Notes: generated by a model not told the origin, from the sequence alone. Positions 20,280 through 29,895 are shown, counted from the stretch's first letter. The stretch is DNA of 64,000 bases from Pelatocladus maniniholoensis HA4357-MV3 (GCA_019359115.1 JAHHHW010000079.1:1-64000), one strand, 5' to 3'. Translations and numbers: made by a program.

Positions 20280-20801
20280 ATGAATGTCGAGCGAATTTAT
20301 GGTTCGAGTAGCTTAGAGGAGATCAAACAACGACAAGCTCAAATGGAATATCGTAGACTCTGGCTGAAAAGTTTAATAGATGAAATTCAACTAGAAATTG
20401 AAGCACTTCCATATCTGAAAGAGCAAATATCTCAAGAAAACAAAAAAAATACTTCTGTATCCAAAATTTTAGGATTTATAAAAGGAATAATCTCTAATCC
20501 TGAAGCAGAGGTGATCGAGGAAAACAACAAGATTTTTCATCGAGGTACTATGCTGGAATTTATTGATAGGCTATCTGATTTTGCTCTGGAAGTTGACCTG
20601 AACTTGACAACATTAGCAGATATTGAAGAACGTGAAGAAAAACTTCATTACCGTGCATCTTGGTTGAAACATTTATTAAAGATAACAGAAAGAGAATTAA
20701 ATTTAATTTCTATGACGGAGGAGCAAGAACAAAATAATGAAAATAATGTCCCTGACATTAGTGGTAGCTCGAAAACAATATTGAAAATGCTGAGTCCCTA
20801 A
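20280..20801 (+). CDS. uncharacterised coiled-coil protein with an internal duplication
   Basis: A 173-aa acidic, helical protein of unknown function. Two segments resemble each other: residues about 10-50 (LEEIKQRQAQMEYRRLWLKSL) and about 118-150 (LADIEEREEKLHYRASWLKHL), sharing the pattern of a charged helix followed by YRxxWLKxL. No signal peptide or membrane segment is visible. A GGAGA lies before the ATG. It sits 63 bases after the HlyD-type gene in the same direction and may be an accessory to it. I do not recognise the family. Confidence 0.7.
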   Translation: MNVERIYGSSSLEEIKQRQAQMEYRRLWLKSLIDEIQLEIEALPYLKEQISQENKKNTSVSKILGFIKGIISNPEAEVIEENNKIFHRGTMLEFIDRLSDFALEVDLNLTTLADIEEREEKLHYRASWLKHLLKITERELNLISMTEEQEQNNENNVPDISGSSKTILKMLSP

Positions 20802-20875
20802 TCTCGGATTTATAAAGATTTTTATAAACAGCTAAATTTTGTCAGTATTTTATCTATTTTATTAAGGAAATCAAT

Positions 20876-22081
20876 GTGAAGAATAAAAATTTATTCAAAG
20901 TGCCAATAGCTCGATGTTTTGCCCTATTTATGCCAATAGCTTTATTGATATCTCCGACTGTGACTGCTTGTTCTTCTAAATGGAATAATAATCACGTGTT
21001 TGCCCAATCTTCGCCAACATCACAAAGCGATGCTCGCGATCATATAGCATCTACATACACATCTAATCAGCCTTCTTACAATGTGGCGATCGCAGATAAC
21101 CTAATACTCAGAGATTTACGGCGTCAGCGTCAAATACCCATTAAAGTTTCTTACCCAGAAACACAAGGCAAGTTTCCCATAATTATCTTTTCTCATGGAA
21201 CCGGAGCGTCCAAAGATGACTACGCTGCTTTAACCAGTTTTTGGGCTAGCAAAGGATATATCTGCATTCAACCCACCCATGCTGATTCTATTGCTTTGAA
21301 AAAGCAACAAGGAGAATCTACTAACTTGAACGAAGCTGTTCGCGAAATTCTCACCGATTCCCAAGGATGGAAAGATCGCGCTGCTGATATATCTTTTATT
21401 ATTAGTGCTTTGAACAGACTGGAGCTGAAAGTACCTGAGTTGAAAGGTAAAATGGATGAGCAACGTATTGGTGTTGGTGGTCATTCCTATGGCGCTTATA
21501 CCGCTCAGTTGATTGGCGGAGCTACCATTGATATCCCAGGAGGAGCGAAAGGGCAAAGTTTTACAGATCGGCAAGTACGGGCGATCTTGTTACTGTCTCC
21601 TCAAGGAAGCGGTCAGCAGGGACTGACTCGCAACTCTTGGGCAAATCTCAAGTTACCAATGATGACGATGACTGGTTCTAGGGACAGAGGCGCTCAAGGA
21701 CAGGGGCCAGAATGGAAAGAGGAACCATTTAAGTATTCTCCTGGGGGTGATAAATATCTTGTTTTCATCCAAGGAGCTACTCACTTCTCCTTTAGTGGTA
21801 GACTTGCTCAAGGCGGAGGCAAAACTCAAACTCAAGCTCAAAGGCGACCCGGTTGGAGATTACGGGAACGCTTCGGTGGTGGACAAGGTGGTGGTTTGGG
21901 CGATCGCAGACGCTTTGGTGGCGCTCAACAACAAGAAGAAAATATTTTCAATTATGTGAAAGTTGCCAGTGTGAGTTTTTGGGATGCGTATTTGAAGCAA
22001 GATAGTCAAGCCAAGAATTACCTAAAGTCTGATGAACTGAAGACTGACAGCAATGGTGATGTTTCCATTTCTTCCAAGTAA
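20876..22081 (+). CDS. exported alpha/beta hydrolase, PAF-acetylhydrolase/dienelactone-hydrolase-like
   Basis: A 401-aa hydrolase with an N-terminal export signal ending in a lipobox-like VTAC (about residues 29-32), so probably a lipoprotein. The fold is supported by the oxyanion segment FPIIIFSHGTGASKDDY, the nucleophile elbow GVGGHSYGAY and a late GATHFSF His. The family cleaves ester bonds of lipids or polyesters. A Gly/Arg/Gln-rich insertion (about residues 318-352) follows the catalytic His. The start is GTG at 20876, supported by AAGGA eight bases upstream; the overlapping ATG is closed at once. A related exported hydrolase lies at 25.3 kb, beyond the sulfotransferase pair. It may cleave or transfer the synthase product outside the cytoplasm. 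Confidence 0.85.
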   Translation: MKNKNLFKVPIARCFALFMPIALLISPTVTACSSKWNNNHVFAQSSPTSQSDARDHIASTYTSNQPSYNVAIADNLILRDLRRQRQIPIKVSYPETQGKFPIIIFSHGTGASKDDYAALTSFWASKGYICIQPTHADSIALKKQQGESTNLNEAVREILTDSQGWKDRAADISFIISALNRLELKVPELKGKMDEQRIGVGGHSYGAYTAQLIGGATIDIPGGAKGQSFTDRQVRAILLLSPQGSGQQGLTRNSWANLKLPMMTMTGSRDRGAQGQGPEWKEEPFKYSPGGDKYLVFIQGATHFSFSGRLAQGGGKTQTQAQRRPGWRLRERFGGGQGGGLGDRRRFGGAQQQEENIFNYVKVASVSFWDAYLKQDSQAKNYLKSDELKTDSNGDVSISSK

Positions 22082-22243
22082 TGTTATGATAAGAACATCG
22101 GGTGCTGTTATTTGCTTGATAAACTCCTTGTCACAGCATTAACACACCAGTAACAAACTATTGGCACACCAGGGTGATATTACTTGTATTCGGTGAGTGC
22201 GATCGCACCTATCAAATACATAATTATTTTTCGTAAAAGTAAA

Positions 22244-22276
22244 TCTCTCCTGGAAATATACAGGGGAGAATTTTTT
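22244..22276. terminator. intrinsic terminator between convergent genes
   Basis: TCTCTCCTG and CAGGGGAGA form a nine-base stem with one wobble pair and an eight-base loop, followed directly by ATTTTTT on the plus strand and by TTTACTTTT on the minus strand. It lies between the end of the plus-strand hydrolase and the end of the minus-strand sulfotransferase, so it could serve both. Confidence 0.7.
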
Positions 22277-22359
22277 ATCTTAAGTTTGTAGTCTAGACGC
22301 TCTTACGAGCGTCTTCCCGAAGGATGGATTTTAGTCCTCAGAATAAGGGCTGAAGCCAC

Positions 22360-23265
22360 TTACTCATATCCCAATTCTTGAGCCATCTTGATTACTTCAG
22401 GCGAAAAGCCTTGATTATCTAGACGCCAAGGTAAAACTCCCTCAAGATAGCTGGGTTTGATGGTAGAAGCACGATAACCAGGCGATTTGAGAAAATTGGG
22501 GTCATTACCTAATTGAGCGCCGTAGGGGCCTAAGCAAGCATAGGGAGAATTTTCAGGATGCAACATGACCTCATAGATTGAATCATCCCAGGAAAGATTT
22601 AACCATTTGCATAATTGTTCAAAATGTGAGCGAGGATCACTTAACATATCTTCTCCTCGCAAACACATTTGTTGCTGAACAGGAATAGTACTTAAAAACT
22701 CCAAAATATTGCATTGCATTTTGTACCACGAAACTTGAGGATCAACAGTGGGTGGATCTGTAGAATAGTCAATAGAATTAGCTAGTATAGCCATTAACCC
22801 ATCAGCAATATTCATGATTGATTTTCCTTGAGTTCTGGGATGACGCACAAGATGCAAATAATAAGCATTGGGAAAATAGTGGCGCATCCGGTTGAGAATA
22901 TCTAAGTCAGTTGAATATGCCGGGCTTTTATCTACAATACGTAGTGGTGCTACTTTACGACTCAGTTCTAGATATACTTCCCCTGTAGTCCAATGCAGTC
23001 TAGTCAATACCCAACGCCGTGCCATTTCTACTGATAGAATAGTTTGCTCACCTGCGTAAAGTTGAGCTACAGTACGCAACAAACCATGCATCTGAAACTG
23101 ACGTACTCCCTTCAATCTATCTAATAGTTGTTCGAGAGTTTCGCTAATGAATAAATTTAATTCTGGCATCCCGTAAGCTTCGGGATGCTGACCTAGCATA
23201 GCGCAAATCAAAGACGTAAAAGAACGTGGAGAACCCAGAATAAATAGAGGTGGAGGTACGGACAT
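22360..23265 (-). CDS. PAPS-dependent sulfotransferase family protein
   Basis: Transfers sulfate from PAPS to a hydroxyl acceptor. About 301 aa, with the 5'-phosphosulfate loop GSPRSFTSLICAML near residue 11 and a 3'-phosphate site in YLHLVRHPRTQGKSI near residue 136, as in bacterial Sulfotransfer_3 proteins and the sulfotransferase domains of some cyanobacterial polyketide synthases. The ATG at 23265 lies ten bases after the stop of the upstream sialidase-like gene, so the two form an operon convergent with the PKS operon. An alternative TTG lies one codon earlier. With cysC at 1.0 kb it makes a complete activation-and-transfer pair around the synthase; the acceptor, probably a lipid hydroxyl, is inferred. 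Confidence 0.87.
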   Translation of the reverse strand: MSVPPPLFILGSPRSFTSLICAMLGQHPEAYGMPELNLFISETLEQLLDRLKGVRQFQMHGLLRTVAQLYAGEQTILSVEMARRWVLTRLHWTTGEVYLELSRKVAPLRIVDKSPAYSTDLDILNRMRHYFPNAYYLHLVRHPRTQGKSIMNIADGLMAILANSIDYSTDPPTVDPQVSWYKMQCNILEFLSTIPVQQQMCLRGEDMLSDPRSHFEQLCKWLNLSWDDSIYEVMLHPENSPYACLGPYGAQLGNDPNFLKSPGYRASTIKPSYLEGVLPWRLDNQGFSPEVIKMAQELGYE

Positions 23266-23275
23266 CAACGCAAAT

Positions 23276-24610
23276 TTAATTTGGTACTACTGGTTCTCTA
23301 GAAAGCTTCAAAGTTTCAGTAGGAATATTATTATTCAAAGCTTGAGATGGAGTGTCTAGTTTCAAATTATAGTAGAGTAATTTTTGTTTACCATCCATAA
23401 CAAATTGTTGAAGAACCGGAAGCCATGATCCTACTCTTGTTGGTGCTTCAATTCTTGGACGTGTAAAGTCTGCTGATGTGTTAAGAGACTCTTGTTTTGG
23501 GTGTGCTAATAATGTACTAGTAGGGAAAGTTTTACCATAATCGGAGCTTTGCAATACTTTCACAAAAGTCTGTTGGTTATATGAGATCAATAATCTATTA
23601 TCACCTGATACAGTTGCTTGCACATAAGCAACCGAAGAATCATCTGTAAGTATTCTTGGAGTATCCCAGCTTTGATTTTGCCGATCAAACCTTAGATATA
23701 ATAACTGTCCTTGATCTCGTGTAGGGACATGGATATTTTCGAGTTGATCAACAACTACGTTGAAATGACTAGCGTAAGGGTCTCTATCAGAGCCTGGTTG
23801 ATGCTGAAATAACAGCTGTTCTGACCAAGGTGTAGTTAATGACCAGTCATTCATCCGATATGCCCAGTTAATTGTATCTTCATTTGTATAAACGACACCC
23901 ATTCTATCTGATAATCTGACTAGCTTTGCGCTTTTTGCTCTTGAAGAACTTACTGTTCCCAGAGTTAATCCAGTATCTTCCCATGATGCACCATTAGTTG
24001 TGCTATGCGAAGTTTTTATTTCAAACTCATTTGTAGTTACATTCTGCCGAATAAAAGCAATCCAAAAGCGATTATTCTTGTCTACTGCGATGGTTGCATT
24101 GCTAGCAATATAATTGGCATCTTCATACACTATATTTGTTCTAATGGGTTGCCAAGTCTTATTTGTTACGTCGTAACGCAGGATGGAAAAGTATATTTTA
24201 CCTGTAGAGGAACTATAAGTTAAAAATAGGTTACTGTTATACAAAAAACCATCAGGAGTTGACTCTTCATTCGTTTCACTGATTGTACTCATAGCTTTCC
24301 ATGTAGCACCATAGTCAAAGCTAGAATAAAGCACTAAGCTACTATTTGTAGAATTATTACCCTCGTTAATTATTAAATGCATTCCACCATCTTCAGTGAA
24401 CCACATACGTTCTTGATGTCTGTAGGAAATCATTCGTTGTGAGGAACTCTGAAGATTAGTAATACCACCAGTAACAACATTCGTATTATTCTGTGATTGT
24501 TTTGTTTTATCTAGTGAATATTTATGGTTTTTAGTAGAACTAAATGCTGGATGATAAGGAGATAAGAGTAGTAGTAAGCTGACAAAAACTAACGTATTTT
24601 TAATTTTCAT
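23276..24610 (-). CDS. secreted sialidase-like beta-propeller protein
   Basis: A 444-aa protein with a signal peptide (MKIKNTLVFVSLLLLLSPYHPAFS) and repeated Asp-box motifs typical of the BNR/sialidase fold: SSFDYGATWK, STTNGASWED and SSDYGKTFPT. True sialidases also need an Arg triad and a catalytic Asp/Tyr, which I could not place, so this may be a non-catalytic or differently specific propeller. It acts outside the cytoplasm and is co-transcribed with the sulfotransferase downstream. It might bind or process glycans on the same product, or be unrelated to it. Confidence 0.75.
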   Translation of the reverse strand: MKIKNTLVFVSLLLLLSPYHPAFSSTKNHKYSLDKTKQSQNNTNVVTGGITNLQSSSQRMISYRHQERMWFTEDGGMHLIINEGNNSTNSSLVLYSSFDYGATWKAMSTISETNEESTPDGFLYNSNLFLTYSSSTGKIYFSILRYDVTNKTWQPIRTNIVYEDANYIASNATIAVDKNNRFWIAFIRQNVTTNEFEIKTSHSTTNGASWEDTGLTLGTVSSSRAKSAKLVRLSDRMGVVYTNEDTINWAYRMNDWSLTTPWSEQLLFQHQPGSDRDPYASHFNVVVDQLENIHVPTRDQGQLLYLRFDRQNQSWDTPRILTDDSSVAYVQATVSGDNRLLISYNQQTFVKVLQSSDYGKTFPTSTLLAHPKQESLNTSADFTRPRIEAPTRVGSWLPVLQQFVMDGKQKLLYYNLKLDTPSQALNNNIPTETLKLSREPVVPN

Positions 24611-25312
24611 TTTTGGTTTTCATTGTGTCAATTTTTAGGTCTATATAGGAATCCGGTTTGATGTATGAACTTACTCGTGAGGACTCTTAACTCTTAACAG
24701 AAAGTGTACCTAGCTTCGCAAAAATCAAATAGGAGTCCTATATGTAGCTACACCTGAGTAAAATTCTGTGTTGATCGATATTTTATTTGATGGTACAAAC
24801 ACCCAGGTTTATCTGTCGAATCGATCTAAAATCTTTCGACTGAGCGTCTCGCACTGAGCTTTCCGAAGTGTCGAAGTGTCACGACGAAGTCCAAAATCTA
24901 AAACCCAAAATAGTTTGATGCCTAATACCATTTTCATATGAAGATGCATAGAAAAAACCCCACCGCCTTTGGCACCTCCCCTTGGTAAGGGGAGGTTGGG
25001 AGGGGTTAAAATAATGTGCAGCTTCATATTTAATTGGTATAACCTGATCAATGCAACATCTAATACAAGCGATCGCACTGAAGTTTCAAAACACTTAAAT
25101 GATGCTACTGCAAGATTGCATGTTGCTTTACACTGTTTAATTTGGAGCAAATTTTATATTTTGCTCTTTGATGATACAGTTTATACTGAATTAAACAAAA
25201 TTTCGCTAAAGCTTTCTTGAGAGTAATAAAGATTACATAAACTTTTCAGTTTTGAAGCTTTAAATAAATTTGTTTGTTTATGTTTGCACAGAGCGTTGGA
25301 GATTTCTATTGG
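24611..25312. other. gene-free region with repeats
   Basis: Between the divergent sialidase-like and hydrolase genes. It holds a copy of the dispersed TTTATCTGT repeat (about 24789-24835), a C/G-rich inverted element at about 24958-25010 (CCTCCCC, TTGGTAA, GGGGAGG) of a kind also seen near 48.35 and 49.55 kb, and AT-rich DNA that probably contains both promoters. Short ORFs here run through the repeat and look spurious. Confidence 0.6.
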
Positions 25313-26518
25313 ATGATTCGCTACTTAGCCCCACTTGTATCCATAATTTTCTTGATCTGTCCGAATCTTTGTGCTTGTTCATTCGGAACTCTACAAAAAG
25401 ATGTATCAAGAGATACTAATAATCAATCTAGCTCAGGAGCTGCGATCGCTCAAGTCACAGATAAAGAATGCGCTAATGCTGTTTTACCAATCACAACAGG
25501 ATATGGTAGTGATGGTTCTAGCCGCGTAATTACAGAAACTTTTGTTCATCCCCAATGGCCAAGAGAAAAAGTTTATGTATTTCATCCTGCTAATAACTCA
25601 TCACCTGCTCCAGTGATATTTTTTTCTCATGCTTATGGTGCAACTTCTCCGCAATACTACACAAAGCTTATAGAACATATTGTTAGTCGGGGTTATGTAG
25701 TAGTTTATTCTCCATATAAAACTTTGCGAGCAAGTCACTCCCAAAGGTATACCCTACTTTGGAGTGGATTTGCAGCCGCTAGTGCTAAATATGGCAAATT
25801 TATGGATTTAACAAAAGTAGGTTTTGTTGGACATTCTTTTGGTGGGGGTGCAACTCCCGCTATGGCTTATAAGGGATTAGTAGAAAAACGATGGGGTAGC
25901 AAAGCAGCATTTATTTATATCATGGCTCCTTGGTATTCCTTTGAGATTACCCAGCAGCAAATGAAACGTTTTCCGAAACAGACTAATCTCCTGATTCAGG
26001 TCTACCAAGACGATAATGTCAATGACCATCGCATGGCGATCAATTTATTTAAGACTATTAGCGTGCCTCAAAAGGCTTATATTATCCTACAGTCTGCAAG
26101 TTCTCAAAATTGTCAGCTAACCGCAGATCATTTTGTGCCTTTGAGTTCTGGAAACAATGGTAGAGTCAACGGACTGGATTATTTTGGGGTGTACCGTATA
26201 TTTGATGCGTTAGCCGATTATTCATTTAATGGTAATCAAAATGGGAAACAGATAGTTTTTGGTAAGACAAGTAATAATACTGAACAACAAACTACAGTTA
26301 ATTCAAATGATGGCAAATTAGTCATGAAGCTCACTTACAGTAACAATCCCCAACCCATCAGGAGTGAAGATTATTATAGATTTCCCCAAGATCAACAATC
26401 TCGTTACAGTAACACCACCGAAAGTGTGATTGATTCTACTCGTAATACACAGAATAACGACACTCCCAGAAGAGGTCGAAGACGGTTATTTTGTGGGTTT
26501 ATTAGAAGCTGCAATTGA
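25313..26518 (+). CDS. exported alpha/beta hydrolase
   Basis: About 401 aa, with an N-terminal hydrophobic signal ending near LCAC, probably a lipoprotein or secreted protein. The nucleophile elbow is VGFVGHSFGGGATPA, preceded by the oxyanion strand PVIFFSHAYGATSPQYY; a late DHF may hold the catalytic His. I chose ATG 25313 (MIRYLAPL), which has GGAG upstream and starts the signal peptide cleanly; starts at 25274 or 25280 would add 11 to 13 residues. The family includes PAF-acetylhydrolases, chlorophyllase-like and polyester-cleaving enzymes. It parallels the hydrolase at 20.9-22.1 kb in size and export signal, though the two are clearly diverged. Confidence 0.82.
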   Translation: MIRYLAPLVSIIFLICPNLCACSFGTLQKDVSRDTNNQSSSGAAIAQVTDKECANAVLPITTGYGSDGSSRVITETFVHPQWPREKVYVFHPANNSSPAPVIFFSHAYGATSPQYYTKLIEHIVSRGYVVVYSPYKTLRASHSQRYTLLWSGFAAASAKYGKFMDLTKVGFVGHSFGGGATPAMAYKGLVEKRWGSKAAFIYIMAPWYSFEITQQQMKRFPKQTNLLIQVYQDDNVNDHRMAINLFKTISVPQKAYIILQSASSQNCQLTADHFVPLSSGNNGRVNGLDYFGVYRIFDALADYSFNGNQNGKQIVFGKTSNNTEQQTTVNSNDGKLVMKLTYSNNPQPIRSEDYYRFPQDQQSRYSNTTESVIDSTRNTQNNDTPRRGRRRLFCGFIRSCN

Positions 26519-26577
26519 CATGATATTACTGCAATTTAGTTGTTTGTGTACGTCTAACAAAGTCAGTGGGTGTTTGA

Positions 26578-26623
26578 TCAGTTATCAGTGAACAGTGATC
26601 AATAACTGATAACTGATAACTGA
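26578..26623. terminator. long hairpin between convergent genes
   Basis: TCAGTTATCAGT (26578-26589) pairs perfectly over 12 bases with ACTGATAACTGA (26605-26616), and a second overlapping copy of the right arm ends at 26623. It sits between the convergent hydrolase and glmM and could stop transcription from either side, although no clear U-run follows. The same ATAACTG words recur at 33420-33500. Confidence 0.5.
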
Positions 26624-26625
26624 AT

Positions 26626-28089
26626 TTAGCCGAGATATTTTTGCACTTGCATTACTAGTTCATTTGTCCAGTAATTAGCAAGATCGGCTGCTTCTGCTTC
26701 TACCATGACTCGGATCACTGGTTCTGTGCCGGAAGCCCGCACTAAAATTCTACCAGAATCACCCATTGCTGTTTCAGCACGAGCAATGGCCGCTTGCAGA
26801 GGTTGACATTCTTGCCACGCCATGCGTTTGCTACGATCTTCTACTCGTACGTTCCGCAATAGCTGGGGATAGGTATGAAAGCTTTGATCTACCATTTCCG
26901 CCAGGGAACCACCCGCCTGCTTTACCAACGCTGCTACGTGTAAGGCTGTGAGTAATCCGTCTCCTGTAATGCCATAATGACGGCATAAAATATGACCGGA
27001 TTGTTCTCCCCCCAGCATACCACCAGTTTTCTGCATTTCTGCTTGCACGTATTGATCGCCTACTGGTGTGCGAATCAGTTTACCACCGTTTTGTTGCCAT
27101 GCTCTTTCAAAGCCCAAGTTTGCCATGACGGTGGACACTATTAAGTTATCAGGCAATGCTTGCTTTTGCTGTAAATGGTGTCCCCACAAATAAAGAATGT
27201 AATCACCGTTGACTTGTCTACCATGATTATCCACTGCTAACACGCGATCAGCGTCGCCATCAAAGGCAAAACCCAGATCAGCATTGTGTTCCCTGACTGC
27301 TGCTTGCAAAATATCGAGGTGAGTGGAACCGCAGTTGACATTAATGCGATCGCCATCCGGTTGATGATGCAAACAGATAACTTCTACACCCATTGACTCA
27401 AATACTGACGGCGCTAACCCAACTGCTGCACCCCAAGCCAAGTCTAAAACTATTTTCATGCCTTGGAGATTAACTGTTTCCAAAGGCTGCGTTAACGCAT
27501 TTGTATAACTCCCCACTAATTCTTGGCGTGAGTAATGTTTACCACAATTGCTAATACTAGCTGATGCTATCACACCACGCAGCCCAGCTTCAATTTCTGC
27601 CTGCAAAGCTTGAGATAACTTTAAACCATCAGCACCAAAAATTTTAATACCGTTATCTTCTGGTGGGTTGTGGCTAGCAGAAATCATTATCCCACCAATG
27701 GCATCACTCATACTTGTAAGATAGGCAACGCAGGGAGTGGGACATAAGCCTAAATACCAAACTTCTAGCCCTGCTGCTGTTAACCCTGCACTCAAGCCCA
27801 TAGCCAGCATATCACTGGAGTTTCTTGAGTCCTGCCCGACAATCACCGATCCTGAGTCAGCAGCACAACACCGTAATACAGTACCCGCCCAATAACCAAT
27901 TTGCAATGCTAAAGGCGCACTTAACAATTCCCCCACTCGCCCACGAATACCATCTGTGCCAAACAAAGGAGTAGTCGGTAATGAGATACTAATGGGCGCA
28001 AGGCTACCCTCGATAATTTTCTGCAATTTCTCAGGTTCGGAAGCAGAACTACCACCCAAGCCTTGAGTCCGAGTTATTGATGAGACCAT
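26626..28089 (-). CDS. glmM: phosphoglucosamine mutase
   Basis: Interconverts glucosamine-6-phosphate and glucosamine-1-phosphate on the way to UDP-GlcNAc for peptidoglycan. About 487 aa. Signatures in order: [14 protein letters not shown] near the N-terminus, the phosphoserine loop [20 protein letters not shown], the metal loop [14 protein letters not shown], the sugar loop GGEQSGHI, and the phosphate-binding [14 protein letters not shown] near the C-terminus. I prefer the ATG at 28089 ([10 protein letters not shown]); a GTG nine codons upstream is also open. The first 30 or so residues form a cyanobacterial-style extension before the catalytic fold. The neighbours do not suggest an operon. 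Confidence 0.95.
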   Translation of the reverse strand: MVSSITRTQGLGGSSASEPEKLQKIIEGSLAPISISLPTTPLFGTDGIRGRVGELLSAPLALQIGYWAGTVLRCCAADSGSVIVGQDSRNSSDMLAMGLSAGLTAAGLEVWYLGLCPTPCVAYLTSMSDAIGGIMISASHNPPEDNGIKIFGADGLKLSQALQAEIEAGLRGVIASASISNCGKHYSRQELVGSYTNALTQPLETVNLQGMKIVLDLAWGAAVGLAPSVFESMGVEVICLHHQPDGDRINVNCGSTHLDILQAAVREHNADLGFAFDGDADRVLAVDNHGRQVNGDYILYLWGHHLQQKQALPDNLIVSTVMANLGFERAWQQNGGKLIRTPVGDQYVQAEMQKTGGMLGGEQSGHILCRHYGITGDGLLTALHVAALVKQAGGSLAEMVDQSFHTYPQLLRNVRVEDRSKRMAWQECQPLQAAIARAETAMGDSGRILVRASGTEPVIRVMVEAEAADLANYWTNELVMQVQKYLG

Positions 28090-28773
28090 AATTGTAGAAA
28101 CACTCCACACAGACACACAGAAGACTGTTACTAATCTCCTATGAATTAGGTTGTATCACGATATCTAAAATTTATTTTTTTCACAAATTTATTTATTGTT
28201 CAGCTCTAGTTTAAGCAGAAACACTTAAAACTTATATTAAGCTTCTGTAAAATTAATCTCAAAATTTGAATTTAGTCAATTGTCAAGGGGGATTGGGGTC
28301 AATACGCTTGGTGTTAAGCCCACAATTCTTTCGTACCAGACGCGTAGCAAGATCCCCCAGGGTAATTTCGCGTCTCTAACACCAATTTTCTGTACCAAAA
28401 ATCCTTAACACCATTTGATAAGCACGACTGAGGTTGAGACTTACCGAACAAGTTAAAAGTTAAAAGGCACTCATAAAGAAGAAATAAAAAAGGGTTTAAA
28501 GCCCCTAAATTTATTTATGAAAAAAAAGTAAAAATACTTTTTGAGAGACGCGCAGCGCGATAAAAAACGCGTCCGTTTTAAATCCCCTTAATTTATTTAT
28601 GGGGATTTTCTTTTTACTTTTTACTTTTATCTTTTTACTTTTTAAAGATTGCAAAACCGTCGATGCGATGAAAGGGCTACTCGAAAAGGCTTTTTAAACC
28701 CTGTCCCTTGTAACAGTCTTGGGAGAGCAGAGGGATAACCTGCAAAACATCCCTTTGTCTCCCTTCCCTTGTC
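28090..28773. other. gene-free region with palindromic repeats
   Basis: No credible gene. 28339-28373 is a palindromic element (GACGCG arms around TAGCAAGATCCCCCAGGGTA) found inverted at 52578-52613. Two direct copies of a segment containing CCCTAAATTTATTTATG or a close variant lie near 28503 and 28588. An oligo-T/A-rich stretch with repeated TTTTTACTTT occurs at 28610-28642. Confidence 0.5.
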
Positions 28774-29895
28774 TTAATGATGATGGTGATGATGATGGTG
28801 GACTGCTGCTAACTCTGGGTTAACTATCATTGCTTCTTCTGACAACAACTCAGCAATATGAGGATTCGCCCATTGGGCTACAGTTGACAAGAAGTCTGGG
28901 TGGTCGTTGACACAAGCCATTTGCACGTAGTTAACTTGAGAATACTTTTTCTCTAGAGCATGGATAATGTGATGTACGTCTAAGAGAGTTTCATGGTTTT
29001 CTGTAGCAAAGCCAATGGGCATAAACATAACGGCTTTTGCACCCAGTTGAATCAGGTTTTTTGCAGCTTGTTCGACATTTGGCTGCGTCCATTCAATCAT
29101 TGGTGTATCGTGATTTAACCAACCGATGGAAATCAGAGGATAGCGGTTGATTAATTTATCCCGGATCAAGTCGTAGAGTGCTTGACTTTCGGTGATTCCA
29201 GAAGTGAAACCTTTGGCTTTGTGGGGACAACCATGATTCATCAAGATAATACCGATTTCTGCTGGTAAATAGGCAGTAGCTAATTCACTAGCTATTTTTT
29301 CTTCTACAAGACGCACCATCATATCGATGTAGGCAGGTTCGTTGTAAAAAGAAGGAATGTAGCGCAGTCCTTTTATCCAGTGTTCGCTACCATCAGCCAA
29401 TTGGGATAAAGCTTTATTTACTTGCTCGATCGCAATCCCACTGGTAAAGATAGAATCAACTACCAATAGTGGGTAAATCAAGAGTTTATCAAAACCTTGA
29501 TTTTTGATTTCTGCTAAAACTTGATGAGGAAGGAATGGGGCGCAGAAGTTAAAAGCTTTGAAAACTTGGACGCGATCGCCCCACTGCTGCTGTAAGCTCT
29601 TCTCAATACCAGCACGCTGCTTTTCAAAGATGGCGTTGTGGGGAGAAATAAAATCATTGTGTTGATGACCCCACTCATGACGATCAAATAAAGCCAAAAT
29701 CTTAGCTAAAGGAGGATAAATCCAAGCTGGTACTGGTGCGAATTTTGCTGTGAGTAAATGTAATGCTTGTTCGTTATAGTTAGCAAAATCTTCGTAGCTT
29801 TCGACTTCGCCATAGCCCATCAGCAATACAGCTACTCGCTGTTGACCTGATGATTGTTCGTGGCTATGTTCTATTTTTTCCGGTGTCGCAACCAC
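28774..29895 (-). CDS. ferrochelatase-family protein with a C-terminal octahistidine tail
   Basis: About 373 aa with the chelatase fold: VAVLLMGYGEVESYEDF at the start, KAFNFCAPFLPHQVLAEI, a YPLLVVDSIFTSG segment and ILMNHGCPHKAKGF near residue 220. It resembles HemH-type ferrochelatases but is diverged from them and lacks the C-terminal chlorophyll-binding-like helix of the usual cyanobacterial enzyme, so it may be a paralogue inserting another metal or acting on another tetrapyrrole. The last eight codons before TAA are all His (CAC/CAT), a natural metal-binding tail as in some CbiX/SirB-type chelatases. I chose the GTG at 29895, with GAGGG nine bases upstream, over a TTG five codons earlier. 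Confidence 0.8.
   Translation of the reverse strand: MVATPEKIEHSHEQSSGQQRVAVLLMGYGEVESYEDFANYNEQALHLLTAKFAPVPAWIYPPLAKILALFDRHEWGHQHNDFISPHNAIFEKQRAGIEKSLQQQWGDRVQVFKAFNFCAPFLPHQVLAEIKNQGFDKLLIYPLLVVDSIFTSGIAIEQVNKALSQLADGSEHWIKGLRYIPSFYNEPAYIDMMVRLVEEKIASELATAYLPAEIGIILMNHGCPHKAKGFTSGITESQALYDLIRDKLINRYPLISIGWLNHDTPMIEWTQPNVEQAAKNLIQLGAKAVMFMPIGFATENHETLLDVHHIIHALEKKYSQVNYVQMACVNDHPDFLSTVAQWANPHIAELLSEEAMIVNPELAAVHHHHHHHH

Noticed and set aside
24969-25220. Plus-strand ORF of 83 codons
   Set aside because: Its first codons are a C/G-rich intergenic repeat and the rest has no protein-like pattern or ribosome site.
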